Below, one piece after another: positions 35,244-43,604 of a stretch of 64,000 bases of DNA. Position 1 is the stretch's first letter; each line of letters begins with the position of its first letter. The notes beneath the pieces were generated by a model. The model saw nothing but the letters and a program-made list of their open reading frames with translations, did not search any database and was not told the DNA's origin. The stretch comes from an uncultured Porphyromonadaceae bacterium. Lineage in GTDB: Bacteria > Bacteroidota > Bacteroidia > Bacteroidales > Muribaculaceae. Location of the stretch: NCBI GenBank assembly GCA_900540205.1, contig UQER01000001.1:117317-181316 (forward strand), given 5' to 3'. A program made the position numbers and the translations under genes.

Positions 35244-35615
35244 ATGACAGCAGACGAACTACAAACCCTCGAATCCGAGTTGCAGAAGCGCGGCTACCGG
35301 AAGTTTACTGGAGGCCTGACCGACAACGAGACCTACGCATGGTTCAAGAGCCTCAACAAAGAGGAGGACGAGGATGGCCATGTAATCAGCGGCTATCAGG
35401 TAGCCTTCCGGGTGTGGGACTTCCGCATATACCGTGACAGAGATGCGCCGCCTTACGGCTTCGATTTCTGGACTTCGCCACTCGGCACCGACTTCCGCAT
35501 GGACTTCGTATCGAATTGGGAGCCGATTGCAGACATCGGCACCTTCGAGCGCATGGCGGCGGAGTTCAATCAGATGGTACGCAAGTATGTAAATCCTAAA
35601 AAAATAGAAAGATGA
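35244..35615 (+). CDS. Hypothetical early protein
   Basis: 123 residues (MTADELQTLESELQKRGYRKF), soluble and aromatic-rich, with an alpha/beta pattern. Its stop overlaps the start of the next gene by 4 bp. No family is recognised. Confidence 0.6.
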   Translation: MTADELQTLESELQKRGYRKFTGGLTDNETYAWFKSLNKEEDEDGHVISGYQVAFRVWDFRIYRDRDAPPYGFDFWTSPLGTDFRMDFVSNWEPIADIGTFERMAAEFNQMVRKYVNPKKIER

Positions 35616-35887
35616 AATCAGAAGAAATCACCACCCTCGCCCGCGAGTTCAGCAAGGAGCACGATGACAGCACAATCGCCTATCACGCCGCCAAAGACGT
35701 AATCAACTTTCTGCTCCGCCGATTCTGCCTTGTGGAGAAAAGCAAATTGATTGAGGAATACAAATCCGCGACAGCCAACTTCAACAATGCGAGCGACCCT
35801 GTAATACCGACAATGGATTATTATCTTGGGACAATGAAGTTCATAGAATCCCTCTTCCCCGAAATCGCAAAGGAGGTGGAGGGATGA
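35612..35887 (+). CDS. Small helical hypothetical protein
   Basis: 91 residues (MKSEEITTLAREFSKEHDDST), helical, overlapping both neighbours by 4 bp (ATGA junctions), so it is part of a translationally coupled string of small early genes. Function unknown. Confidence 0.6.
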   Translation: MKSEEITTLAREFSKEHDDSTIAYHAAKDVINFLLRRFCLVEKSKLIEEYKSATANFNNASDPVIPTMDYYLGTMKFIESLFPEIAKEVEG

Positions 35888-36171
35888 ATGTTAGAAATAC
35901 GCTGAAGTCCATCGGCAACGAACTGCTCCTCATCGTTGCCTTAGCGACCTTTATCGTGTTGGTAACGGCATTAGGAGTAGTTGCCACAATACTGCTTATG
36001 ATGTTAGGACATTGGATTGGAATAGGTAAGGATATATTCATCTATTTCGCCTTGTTCTGTATATCTTGGAAAGTATGGGACGTCTTGGCTTGGGTAGTTG
36101 GAAAGATAGCCGACAGAATCGAGCGTAAAAAGGAACGTGAATATTTTGAACGATTAAACAGAAAACAATGA
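35884..36171 (+). CDS. Small membrane protein
   Basis: 95 residues with two long hydrophobic segments (about 15-45 and 52-75) and a highly charged C-terminal tail (RIERKKEREYFERLNRKQ). It overlaps both neighbours by 4 bp. Small two-helix phage membrane proteins may act in superinfection exclusion or membrane signalling, but nothing here shows which. Confidence 0.65.
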   Translation: MNVRNTLKSIGNELLLIVALATFIVLVTALGVVATILLMMLGHWIGIGKDIFIYFALFCISWKVWDVLAWVVGKIADRIERKKEREYFERLNRKQ

Positions 36172-36551
36172 CAGACAAAGAATACGAACAGAAGAAACGC
36201 GAGTGCTGGGAGGAGTATAAGCGAGAAAATCTCGACGGCGAAGTTCAATGGCGACCTATAAGCCGATACGATGTGTTCTGTGCCGCTTTCGACCGCGCCT
36301 ACGCCCTCGGCAAGCAAGAAATCAAGCAAGAAACTAAGCAAGAAATTGCAAACCACAACCGCCACTTCGACAACATCCTCAAAGACGGCTTCCGCAACGA
36401 GAGGAGGCTGAATATTGCGGCGCAGATGATGCAAGCCCTCGTATGTGCTCCGCTTATTCCCGGCGTTGACCCCAACCCTCCGGCCGAGTATCTTGCCCAG
36501 ACGGCACTCAGGCTTGCCGATGCGCTCATTGCTGAATGGCGTAAAGATTAA
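36168..36551 (+). CDS. Hypothetical early protein
   Basis: 127 residues (MTDKEYEQKKRECWEEYKREN), strongly helical, with a KQEIKQETKQEIANHNRH segment that suggests a coiled coil. It is the last gene of the coupled string. Function unknown. Confidence 0.6.
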   Translation: MTDKEYEQKKRECWEEYKRENLDGEVQWRPISRYDVFCAAFDRAYALGKQEIKQETKQEIANHNRHFDNILKDGFRNERRLNIAAQMMQALVCAPLIPGVDPNPPAEYLAQTALRLADALIAEWRKD

Positions 36552-36597
36552 TCCGGCAACCAACATTCAACTCAAACCAATTTCAAACAAAAAAACA

Positions 36598-36948
36598 ATG
36601 ATACAAATCCAAAAACAAACATGGTCAAAAAGAACCCTCTACCTACTCATAACCGACGGCGGCAGTGTTCAGCTTGACATCTACACGCAGCCACAGGGAG
36701 AGTACGGCATAGGCGCATTTATCCACAACCTATGGGTGCAGCCTTACTGCCGGAAAGAGGGCAAAGCCAAAGAGCTGCTCGACAAAGCAGAAACCATTGC
36801 CCGTAATACAGGCATCAGCGCAGTGTACCTCGAATGGGAAGCGGCAGAAACCTCGACATGGATGCTCGACCACTACATCAGCCGTGGATACGAAAAGCTG
36901 GAATACGGCAACGGATACGCACTATTGAAGAAACCATTAAACCCATAA
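36598..36948 (+). CDS. GNAT-family acetyltransferase
   Basis: 116 residues from the ATG at 36598 (MIQIQKQTWSKRTLYLLITDG). It shows the GNAT core: the beta4 strand AFIHNLWVQPYCRKEGKAKELL with an R/Q-x-x-G-x-A-like acetyl-CoA loop, and a later strand YLEWEAAETS with HYISRGYEKLEYG near the end. GNAT enzymes transfer acetyl groups to amines on small molecules or proteins. Phage copies may modify host proteins or toxins. The target is unknown. Confidence 0.75.
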   Translation: MIQIQKQTWSKRTLYLLITDGGSVQLDIYTQPQGEYGIGAFIHNLWVQPYCRKEGKAKELLDKAETIARNTGISAVYLEWEAAETSTWMLDHYISRGYEKLEYGNGYALLKKPLNP

Positions 36949-36960
36949 ACCCCAAACGAT

Positions 36961-37350
36961 ATGGCAAATGAACACGCAGATCGCGAACTGCTGATTTGCA
37001 GTGCTGACGGCGAAATGAAACCTGTGGGCAAGCTTGTGGAGCAATCCACAAGCCTCGAATCGGAGGAGAGTCCCGATTGCATCCCGACAAAGAGCAGCTT
37101 CTCATTTTCTTTTGAGATGCCAAGCCTTTCAAAATGGTTTGAGGAAAATGCCGAGCTTAAACCCATAAAAGAAGCACAGGATATGCTTAACCGATTACGA
37201 GACTATCAAGCCCTATGGCGTAAATATTACGGCTTCGGGATGCGCAAAGAGCGCAGGAAGATAGAGCGGAATTTCAACGCACTTGCACAGCGTTTCGTAA
37301 TTCATTGTAGGCAATATGGAATAACAATCAACCCCAAAACAACAAGATAA
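36961..37350 (+). CDS. Hypothetical early protein
   Basis: 129 residues (MANEHADRELLICSADGEMKP). The N-terminal half is acidic and disordered-looking; the C-terminal half is basic and helical (LWRKYYGFGMRKERRKIERN). It could bind nucleic acid, but no family is recognised. Confidence 0.55.
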   Translation: MANEHADRELLICSADGEMKPVGKLVEQSTSLESEESPDCIPTKSSFSFSFEMPSLSKWFEENAELKPIKEAQDMLNRLRDYQALWRKYYGFGMRKERRKIERNFNALAQRFVIHCRQYGITINPKTTR

Positions 37351-37352
37351 CT

Positions 37353-37724
37353 ATGGCAAATTACAGCATCAAGACTGACCTCCTCAAATTGCAGGGGGCA
37401 TTCGTAACCAACATCAAAGGCAAGACAGCCACCAAACGCTGCCTCTGCATCCCCATCGACGAGAGCGGTCTGTTCCTCGGAGAAAAGGGCTGCTATCTTA
37501 ACATGACCGCAATCGAGATGCAGAACCCACAATACAGCGACACCCACTGCATAAAGGTCAGCCACGATCGTGAGGTGTACGAGCGCATGACCGACGAGGA
37601 ACGGGCAGCGCAACCCATCCTCGGCGGACTGCACGAACTCAAGAAGAAGCCACAGGCGGCTGTGGACTTGACCGCCAATAACAATCCGTACATGGTTGGA
37701 GCAGAGGAAGACCTTCCGTTCTGA
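37353..37724 (+). CDS. SSB-like protein with EEDLPF tip
   Basis: 123 residues. The N-terminal 90 residues look beta-rich (FVTNIKGKTATKRCLCIPID), compatible with a compact OB fold. A flexible region leads to the C-terminal hexamer EEDLPF, which resembles the acidic DDDIPF-type tip by which single-strand binding proteins recruit partners. It lies in the DNA metabolism block just before an endonuclease gene. I infer a phage ssDNA-binding protein. There is no clear SSB family signature, so this is provisional. Confidence 0.5.
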   Translation: MANYSIKTDLLKLQGAFVTNIKGKTATKRCLCIPIDESGLFLGEKGCYLNMTAIEMQNPQYSDTHCIKVSHDREVYERMTDEERAAQPILGGLHELKKKPQAAVDLTANNNPYMVGAEEDLPF

Positions 37725-37728
37725 CCGC

Positions 37729-37826
37729 CACGACACAGAGACCGAGCAACCGGGCAGACAGGGGGAGCAATCCCCCGTTTGTCGTGTATGCCCACAGACG
37801 CGCAGAAATGCCCCAAATTTCAACGA
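37729..37826 (+). promoter_or_regulatory. Structured leader, type C, before the endonuclease gene
   Basis: An outer stem CACGACA (37729-37735) with TGTCGTG (37780-37786) encloses a hairpin GGGGGA-gcaa-TCCCCC with a GNRA tetraloop. The segment also has GAGCAACC (37744), CCACAG (37792) and ATTTCAAC (37817) before the start codon. The same words occur in order in the leader before the large terminase. Confidence 0.45.
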
Positions 37827-37830
37827 TACG

Positions 37831-38235
37831 ATGCAAACCAATAAAGTAACAACAAGAGCAAAGAAAACGCGACAGACGAAGTCACAGATCCCAAAAACAG
37901 ATTTTTTTACACTGCTCTGCCGCTCTGATTTGAAAGTAGAATGTATCAAGGAGCATAAGTTCCACCCCGCACGCAGGTGGCGGTTCGATTACGCAATACC
38001 GGCGCACAAGATAGCCATAGAGGTGGAGGGTGGGGTGTGGACCGGTGGCAGACATACTTCTCCGAAAGGATTTCTCAATGACATGGAAAAATACAATACT
38101 GCAACCATTATGGGCTGGCGAATTCTTCGCACAATTCCTGATGAGCTGTGCAGTAATATTACGCTCAATATGATAAGAGAGGCCATTCGAACACCAATAC
38201 ACCTGCAGCCAACATCGATTTATCCACAAAAGTGA
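37831..38235 (+). CDS. Phage endonuclease (VRR-NUC/DUF559-like)
   Basis: 134 residues from the ATG at 37831 (MQTNKVTTRAKKTRQTKSQI), after a basic N-terminus. The PD-(D/E)XK-like core is ARRWRFDYAIPAHKIAIEVEGG, split for description: D53 in RFDYAI, then E64 and E66 in IAIEVEGG, followed by the ERR-type helix and WRILRTIP strand. Such small nucleases resolve branched DNA or act as nickases in phage replication or packaging. It is the last gene before the packaging operon. Confidence 0.75.
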   Translation: MQTNKVTTRAKKTRQTKSQIPKTDFFTLLCRSDLKVECIKEHKFHPARRWRFDYAIPAHKIAIEVEGGVWTGGRHTSPKGFLNDMEKYNTATIMGWRILRTIPDELCSNITLNMIREAIRTPIHLQPTSIYPQK

Positions 38236-38257
38236 TTATAATACAATCATATTATCT

Positions 38258-38265
38258 TATCTTTG
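38258..38265 (+). promoter_or_regulatory. -7 box of the packaging/head operon
   Basis: TATCTTTG at 38258-38265 matches TAnnTTTG, 19 bp before the ATG of the methyltransferase gene. The -33 element is poor, which would fit activation by a phage factor. Confidence 0.5.
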
Positions 38266-38284
38266 CAAACATAACGCGCACGCA

Positions 38285-39661
38285 ATGAAGACTGAAACAA
38301 TTAAATTATCGCAAATCAACATCAACGCACGGAATCCGCGCAAGATTTCAGACACGCAGCTCGAAAGACTTGTGCGCTCAATTCTCATCTTCCCGGAGAT
38401 GCAGACCCTGCGCCCGATAGTCATAGACGAGACCTACACAGCCCTCGGCGGCAATATGCGCTACCGGGCATTAACCGCAATCTCCGAGAAAAGCCCAGCA
38501 GAGGTCAACATGATGCTCGCCAACAGCTGCAAGGGCTACGCACAGAAGACCGAAGCGGAGCGACAGAACCTCCGAGACTATTGGGCAGCATGGCTCGCAG
38601 ACCCCACGGCAATCATCGTACGAGCCGACCAACTGACCGAGGAGCAGAAGCGAGAATTCATCATCAAGGATAACGTAGCTTTCGGCGATTGGGACGATGA
38701 GATGCTGACCGCAGACTTCGACCCCGATGAGCTTGTTGATTGGGGACTCGGAGATCTTGACGATGAGCCGGACGATGGCGATGCTGATGAGGATGACTAC
38801 GGCGAGGAAGACGCAGCCAACGCTCCGGCCCGGTGCAATCCCGGCGATGTGTGGCTACTCGGACGGCACAGGCTCATGTGCGGAGACAGCACCAAAGAGG
38901 CTGATGTGGCCATACTGATGGGCGTAGAACAGGCACATCTTCTGCTGACCGACCCACCATACAACGTGGACTATCAAGGCGGCACAAAGGACAAAATGAA
39001 AATCGCCAACGATAACATGGATGACATGGCATTTGTCGGCTTCTTGACCGCGGCCTTCAACTGCGCCATTCAAGCAATGCGACCGGGTGCGGCTTTCTAT
39101 GTGTGGCACGCCGACAGCAAAGGCTATGAATTCCGCACGGCTCTGAAGGAGGTCGGACTGACGCTCCGGGAGACGCTGATATGGGTCAAAAACGCGCTCG
39201 TCCTCGGAAGGCAGGATTACCAGTGGCGGCATGAGCCGTGCCTGTATGGGTGGAAAGACGGAGCAGCGCATTACTTCGTCGATGACCGCAGCCAAAGCAC
39301 CGTAATCGAAGATGCCGGGGTGGACTACCGTAAGTTCAAGAAAGACGAACTGCTGAAGCTCGTGCTTCAACTCACGGACGTGTCAGTACCCAACACGGTA
39401 ATCTACGAAGATAAGCCGACAAAGAACGACATCCACCCCACCATGAAGCCTGTAAAGCTAATGGCGCGACTTATCAAGAACAGCACCAAGCAAGAGCAGC
39501 TCGTCCTTGACCTTTTCGGCGGCAGCGGCTCAACCCTTATCGCTTGCGAGCAGATAAACCGCAAGTGCTTCACGATGGAATATGACCCTAAATACTGCGA
39601 CGCAATTCTCGATCGCTGGGAAAAACTTACAGGAGAAAAAGCTGAACGCAAAAGAACTTAA
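38285..39661 (+). CDS. ParB-like domain fused to DNA methyltransferase
   Basis: 458 residues. The N-terminal about 100 residues are a ParB/Spo0J-type domain (INARNPRK, then LRPIVIDETYTALGGNMRYRA). An acidic linker leads to an amino-methyltransferase: motif IV is DPPY at 223-226 and motif I is DLFGGSGS near 409-416. It should methylate adenine-N6 or cytosine-N4 using S-adenosylmethionine. Its place directly before terminase is common in phages, where it may mark or protect packaged DNA. The ParB-like part may help site recognition. Confidence 0.9.
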   Translation: MKTETIKLSQININARNPRKISDTQLERLVRSILIFPEMQTLRPIVIDETYTALGGNMRYRALTAISEKSPAEVNMMLANSCKGYAQKTEAERQNLRDYWAAWLADPTAIIVRADQLTEEQKREFIIKDNVAFGDWDDEMLTADFDPDELVDWGLGDLDDEPDDGDADEDDYGEEDAANAPARCNPGDVWLLGRHRLMCGDSTKEADVAILMGVEQAHLLLTDPPYNVDYQGGTKDKMKIANDNMDDMAFVGFLTAAFNCAIQAMRPGAAFYVWHADSKGYEFRTALKEVGLTLRETLIWVKNALVLGRQDYQWRHEPCLYGWKDGAAHYFVDDRSQSTVIEDAGVDYRKFKKDELLKLVLQLTDVSVPNTVIYEDKPTKNDIHPTMKPVKLMARLIKNSTKQEQLVLDLFGGSGSTLIACEQINRKCFTMEYDPKYCDAILDRWEKLTGEKAERKRT

Positions 39662-39672
39662 AACTGTCGATA

Positions 39673-40251
39673 ATGAGCAAGATGCAGAATCAGCGGCGCA
39701 GCCAAGCAAAGATGGCCCGGTTGGAGATTGTTGCACAGATGTTTCTTCGTCAGCATACCGTGCGTCAAATCCGAGCAGAAGTAATGAAACGGCTAAACTT
39801 ATCCACTTATTCCACAGCAACGGTTCAGAACGACATCCGGACAGTCCTCGAGGAATTACAACAGCAGCGGCTCGACAATGCAGAATACGCGTTGCAGTTG
39901 GAACTTGAGCGCATCGACGAGACGTGCCGTGAGCTATGGGCGCAATGGGAGAAATCCAAAGAGGACCACGTCCGCACCATGAAGAAGCGTAAGGGAGTGC
40001 CACAGTTCGGAGACGAGGGCGGTAAGAGCAAAACTACACAGATAGAAAACCGGGAAAGCAAGTTTGTCGGTTTCGGCAATGTAGCTTATATATCCGAGAT
40101 CCGTGCCCAGCTCCAGGAACGACGTAAACTGCTCGGACTCTATGCACCGGAAAAGAAAGAGCTCTCCGGGGAGCTTTCCTTTGCAAATCTGCTAATGGAA
40201 AGCGGCATGCTTGATGAAGCAGAGGCGAACAGCTCGGAATTTCCCGTGTAA
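39673..40251 (+). CDS. Terminase small subunit-like protein
   Basis: 192 residues. A helix-turn-helix at about 10-50 (LEIVAQMFLRQHTVRQIRAEV) is followed by long charged helices and an acidic end, with LYAPEKKELSG near 160, a block frequent in small terminases. It lies between the methyltransferase and the large terminase. It would recognise the packaging site and load the large subunit. Assignment is by architecture and position. Confidence 0.75.
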   Translation: MSKMQNQRRSQAKMARLEIVAQMFLRQHTVRQIRAEVMKRLNLSTYSTATVQNDIRTVLEELQQQRLDNAEYALQLELERIDETCRELWAQWEKSKEDHVRTMKKRKGVPQFGDEGGKSKTTQIENRESKFVGFGNVAYISEIRAQLQERRKLLGLYAPEKKELSGELSFANLLMESGMLDEAEANSSEFPV

Positions 40252-40355
40252 GCCGCGCTGTTCGTTGGTCTCGCTCCGAGTTGAACAACCGCCCACCAAC
40301 AAGCACGAAAGCCCACAGGCGCAAAATTCAGAGAAAATAACTCCACATTTCAACA
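40252..40355 (+). promoter_or_regulatory. Structured leader, type A, before the large terminase
   Basis: 104 bp without a gene. GTTGGT (40264-40269) pairs with ACCAAC (40295-40300), enclosing a CTCG-ctc-CGAG hairpin. GCGCTGT can pair with ACAG-GCGC. Conserved words are GAACAACC (40283), GCACGA (40303), CCACAG (40313) and GAGAAAATAACTC (40331-40343). The same words recur in order in the leader at 53269-53376. Confidence 0.6.
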
Positions 40356-41927
40356 ATGGCACGACAGCAAGACATCATACTCCGGCAAAGGGGCATCGAC
40401 CTATTGAATTCATGGCGGCAAGATTGGAACAAGTTCATCCGTGAAGCGTTGGGCGCGAACCTTGACAAAGAGCAGCAGGCAATCGTAACCTCGGTGCAAT
40501 TCAACCCCCGAACCTCGGTGGCTTCGGGAACAGCACGTGGGAAAGACTTTGTCGCTGCTTGCTGCGCTGTGAGCTGCCTGTTCCTTACCCCACGGTGGAA
40601 CAGCCGCAAGGAGCTTGTGGAGAACACCAAAGTCGCTCTGACAGCACCGACGGACAGGCAGGTAAAGAACATCATGATGCCGGAGGTCGCACGACTTATG
40701 GAGAGAGCCAAACAACGCGGCATCGTTCTTCCCGGAAGCGTGACCACAGACCGAATCCGCACGAACAGCCGCGAATGGTTTCTAACAGGCTTCAAAGCCG
40801 ACGAGCAGAACCACGAAGCATGGTCTGGTTTTCACGCGGTGCATACGATGTTCATCGTCACGGAAGCCTCCGGCGTATCAGACAACATCTTCGACGCAAT
40901 CGAGGGTAACCTGCAAGGAGACTCCCGAATTCTTCTTGTGTTCAACCCCAATACCCCAATCGGATATGCGGCACGAAGCCAAAAGGGAGAACGCTGGGCA
41001 AAGTTCCGGCTCAACTCACTGACCGCACCAAACGTCACGGAGAAGCGAATCATCATACCCGGACAGGTGGACTACCCGTGGGTGGTTGACAAGCTCGAAC
41101 AATGGTGTATGCGTATCCGCCCCGACGAGGTGCAGCCGGAACTTGATGACTTCGAATTCGAGGGGCAATGGTATCGCCCGGAGGACTTGTTCAGAAAGAA
41201 AGTCCTCGGAAAGTTCCCAAAGGTCGGAGACGATGTGCTGATACCGCAGCAGTGGATAGAAGCCGCACAGGAACGATGGAAACAGGCGCATGGCAAAGAG
41301 CCGATCGAAAGAGACGGAGATATTCGGATGCTTGGCGTGGACGTGGCTGGCATGGGACGAGACGCGACTTGCTATGTCGAGCGCATGGGCGCATGGTGTT
41401 CCGGCTTCGACAGCCATAACTCCGGCGGCACGGCAGACCACATGGAGGTTGCAGGAAAGGTGGCGACATGGAGGAGACGTAACCCCTACGGCTTCGTAAG
41501 CATAGACACCATCGGAGAGGGCGCAGGGGTTTATTCCCGATGCCGTGAGGTGGAGAACAGCCCGGAATACATAATCAGCTGCAAATACAGCGAATGGGGA
41601 GGAAACAACCCCGACAAGATGAGAGACATAACCGGGCAATATCGCTTCGTGAATATGCGAGCCTATCTGTTCTGGTGTGTCCGGGATTGGCTCAACCCCA
41701 AGAACAACACAGGGGCGATGCTGCCGCCCGACCCACTCTTTGAGGAAGAAGCGACGGAGATACGGTGGTTCTTCCGTTCCGACGGCAAGATACAGATAGA
41801 ACCAAAAGAAGATATAAAGAAACGTCTCAACCGTTCAACCGACCGCTTCGACGCTCTCGCCAATACCTTCTACCCGATGGATATGCGCAGAGCCATCGAC
41901 ATAGAACGCCTCCAACGAATTTTTTAA
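40356..41927 (+). CDS. Terminase large subunit
   Basis: 523 residues with the two-part terminase plan. The ATPase has a Walker A-like SGTARGKD (57-64; the last residue is Asp instead of Thr/Ser) and a Walker B ending TE (residues 169-170, MFIVTEASG). The RNase H-like nuclease has D329 (LGVDVAGMGRD), a second acidic strand (VSIDTIGEGAGV) and the last acid in RFDALANTF. It packages DNA into the prohead and cuts it. The length is normal. Flanking genes for small terminase and portal confirm the role. Confidence 0.92.
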   Translation: MARQQDIILRQRGIDLLNSWRQDWNKFIREALGANLDKEQQAIVTSVQFNPRTSVASGTARGKDFVAACCAVSCLFLTPRWNSRKELVENTKVALTAPTDRQVKNIMMPEVARLMERAKQRGIVLPGSVTTDRIRTNSREWFLTGFKADEQNHEAWSGFHAVHTMFIVTEASGVSDNIFDAIEGNLQGDSRILLVFNPNTPIGYAARSQKGERWAKFRLNSLTAPNVTEKRIIIPGQVDYPWVVDKLEQWCMRIRPDEVQPELDDFEFEGQWYRPEDLFRKKVLGKFPKVGDDVLIPQQWIEAAQERWKQAHGKEPIERDGDIRMLGVDVAGMGRDATCYVERMGAWCSGFDSHNSGGTADHMEVAGKVATWRRRNPYGFVSIDTIGEGAGVYSRCREVENSPEYIISCKYSEWGGNNPDKMRDITGQYRFVNMRAYLFWCVRDWLNPKNNTGAMLPPDPLFEEEATEIRWFFRSDGKIQIEPKEDIKKRLNRSTDRFDALANTFYPMDMRRAIDIERLQRIF

Positions 41928-41948
41928 CAACCCCAATATCAAAAACAA

Positions 41949-43349
41949 ATGCCAAGCATCCAAGAAATCCTCGGCGCAAATACGACCGAAAGAGAGCGAA
42001 TAACCGCGCTCAAGCAAAAGACCGTCAGTGTCCCAGCGTGGGCAGGCAGAAAGGGTCTTGAAAGCGAGTACGACCCCAAGAAGCACCCTGTCATGGACAA
42101 GCAGATATACCCCGACATTGTGCGCGATGACGGAGTAGAGAGAGTAACGCGAATAACCCTATCGTTTCAGAAACTCGCTGCAACACGCATGAGCGAACTC
42201 TGCACAGGCATACCCGTGAAGCGAGTGTATAAGCCGGAGGGCGACAAACAGAAGCTCGCAGCGGAAGTGATAGAAAAGATATTCGACCGCAACCGCATCA
42301 ACAGCGTCAATACCAAACGATGCAAACAGTTGTTCGCAGGATGCGAAATATTCACGCTTTGGTATGCCGTGAAGCAGCAGAACAATCTCTACGGGGTCAA
42401 CAGCCCCATCAAGCTGCGCTGCCGGACTTTCTCCCCAATGCTCGGAGACGAGTTATATCCGTTCTTCGACGAGTACGGAGACATGACCGCCATGAGCATC
42501 GGCTACACCCGAAAGGTCGGGCGCAAGAACGTGCAGTATTTCGACACCTACACAGACGGAGAGGGCAGCCGCCACATCAAATGGAGCAACGAGGGCGGAG
42601 ACTGGGCTGTGGTCGAAGACGAGAAGACAACGCTCTTTAAAATCCCTGGAGTTTACGCTTGGAGACCGATGCCGATATGGGAAGACACATCCAGGAACGT
42701 GTACGAGATGGAATGGTCTCTCTCTCGAAACGGCAACTATCTCCGGGAGAACAGCAAACCCAAATTCGTGGTCTGCGCCGACGCTGTCATTCAATACGGT
42801 GACGAGAAAAGTCCCAACAAGGAATTCAAGGCGGTCTCACAGTTCCCATCGGGAGCAAAGGCGGAATACGTCACATGGGAGCAGGCGACCGAGAGCCTCA
42901 AGTTCCACATCGAGACCCTGCGAAGCTTGTACTTCACGCAGCTTCAGCTCCCGGATTGGAGCTACGAGAAGATGAGCCAACAGGCGCTCTCCGGGGAGAG
43001 CCGCAAGCAGATGTTCATCGACGCGGAACTCAAGGTAGGAGACGAGAGCGGAGACCTTATCGAATTCTTCGATCGAGAGGTCAACGTGGTCAAGGCTTAT
43101 GCCAAACGTGTGATGGGCAGCGCATACCATGCCGACATCGACGCTCTCCCGGTTGAGAATATCGTAACCCCCTACCGTATCACGGACGAGAAAGAACGAG
43201 TGGAAAGGCTGATGACCGCCAACGGCAACAAACCCATCATGTCGCAGAGAGAGAGTATCGAGGAATACGGACACTCTGACAACGTCGACCGAACGCTCAA
43301 GGAGATAAAGGAAGAGGAAATCGCCGACTCCTTCGATTTGACCGAATAA
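41949..43349 (+). CDS. Portal protein (SPP1 gp6-like)
   Basis: 466 residues in the position expected of the portal, between terminase and the MuF protein. It has an early helical region (ITLSFQKLAATRMSELCTG), a beta-rich middle and a C-terminal helical block with QQALSGESRKQMFIDAELK, typical of SPP1-type portals. It forms the ring through which DNA enters and leaves the head and to which the tail connector binds. Confidence 0.85.
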   Translation: MPSIQEILGANTTERERITALKQKTVSVPAWAGRKGLESEYDPKKHPVMDKQIYPDIVRDDGVERVTRITLSFQKLAATRMSELCTGIPVKRVYKPEGDKQKLAAEVIEKIFDRNRINSVNTKRCKQLFAGCEIFTLWYAVKQQNNLYGVNSPIKLRCRTFSPMLGDELYPFFDEYGDMTAMSIGYTRKVGRKNVQYFDTYTDGEGSRHIKWSNEGGDWAVVEDEKTTLFKIPGVYAWRPMPIWEDTSRNVYEMEWSLSRNGNYLRENSKPKFVVCADAVIQYGDEKSPNKEFKAVSQFPSGAKAEYVTWEQATESLKFHIETLRSLYFTQLQLPDWSYEKMSQQALSGESRKQMFIDAELKVGDESGDLIEFFDREVNVVKAYAKRVMGSAYHADIDALPVENIVTPYRITDEKERVERLMTANGNKPIMSQRESIEEYGHSDNVDRTLKEIKEEEIADSFDLTE

Positions 43350-43361
43350 ACCAATCGCATC

Positions 43362-43604
43362 ATGGCACGAACACCAGTCCGCCTACCCAAAAAGAAGCTG
43401 CCGGAAGCCCCGAAATACCGATGCCGGGACTGCGCCCATTCCTACGATTGGCAGAACCGGGCACTCGACGGACATCTGATACTCTGCCGATGCCCCTACG
43501 ACAAAAAGAGCCAATACGGAATGTTCTGCAAGTTCCTGTCGGACTACCAGTGCAGCGACCATTTCAAGAAACGAACAACAGAACCCAATGCCAAAGCCAA
43601 CTGA
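43362..43604 (+). CDS. Small cysteine-rich protein
   Basis: 80 residues with a CxxC...C-x-C...C...C pattern (YRCRDCAHS, ILCRCPYD, MFCKFLS, YQCSDHF), probably a zinc-binding fold. It overlaps the start of the MuF gene by 17 bp. Small zinc proteins here may help head assembly. Function unknown. Confidence 0.65.
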   Translation: MARTPVRLPKKKLPEAPKYRCRDCAHSYDWQNRALDGHLILCRCPYDKKSQYGMFCKFLSDYQCSDHFKKRTTEPNAKAN

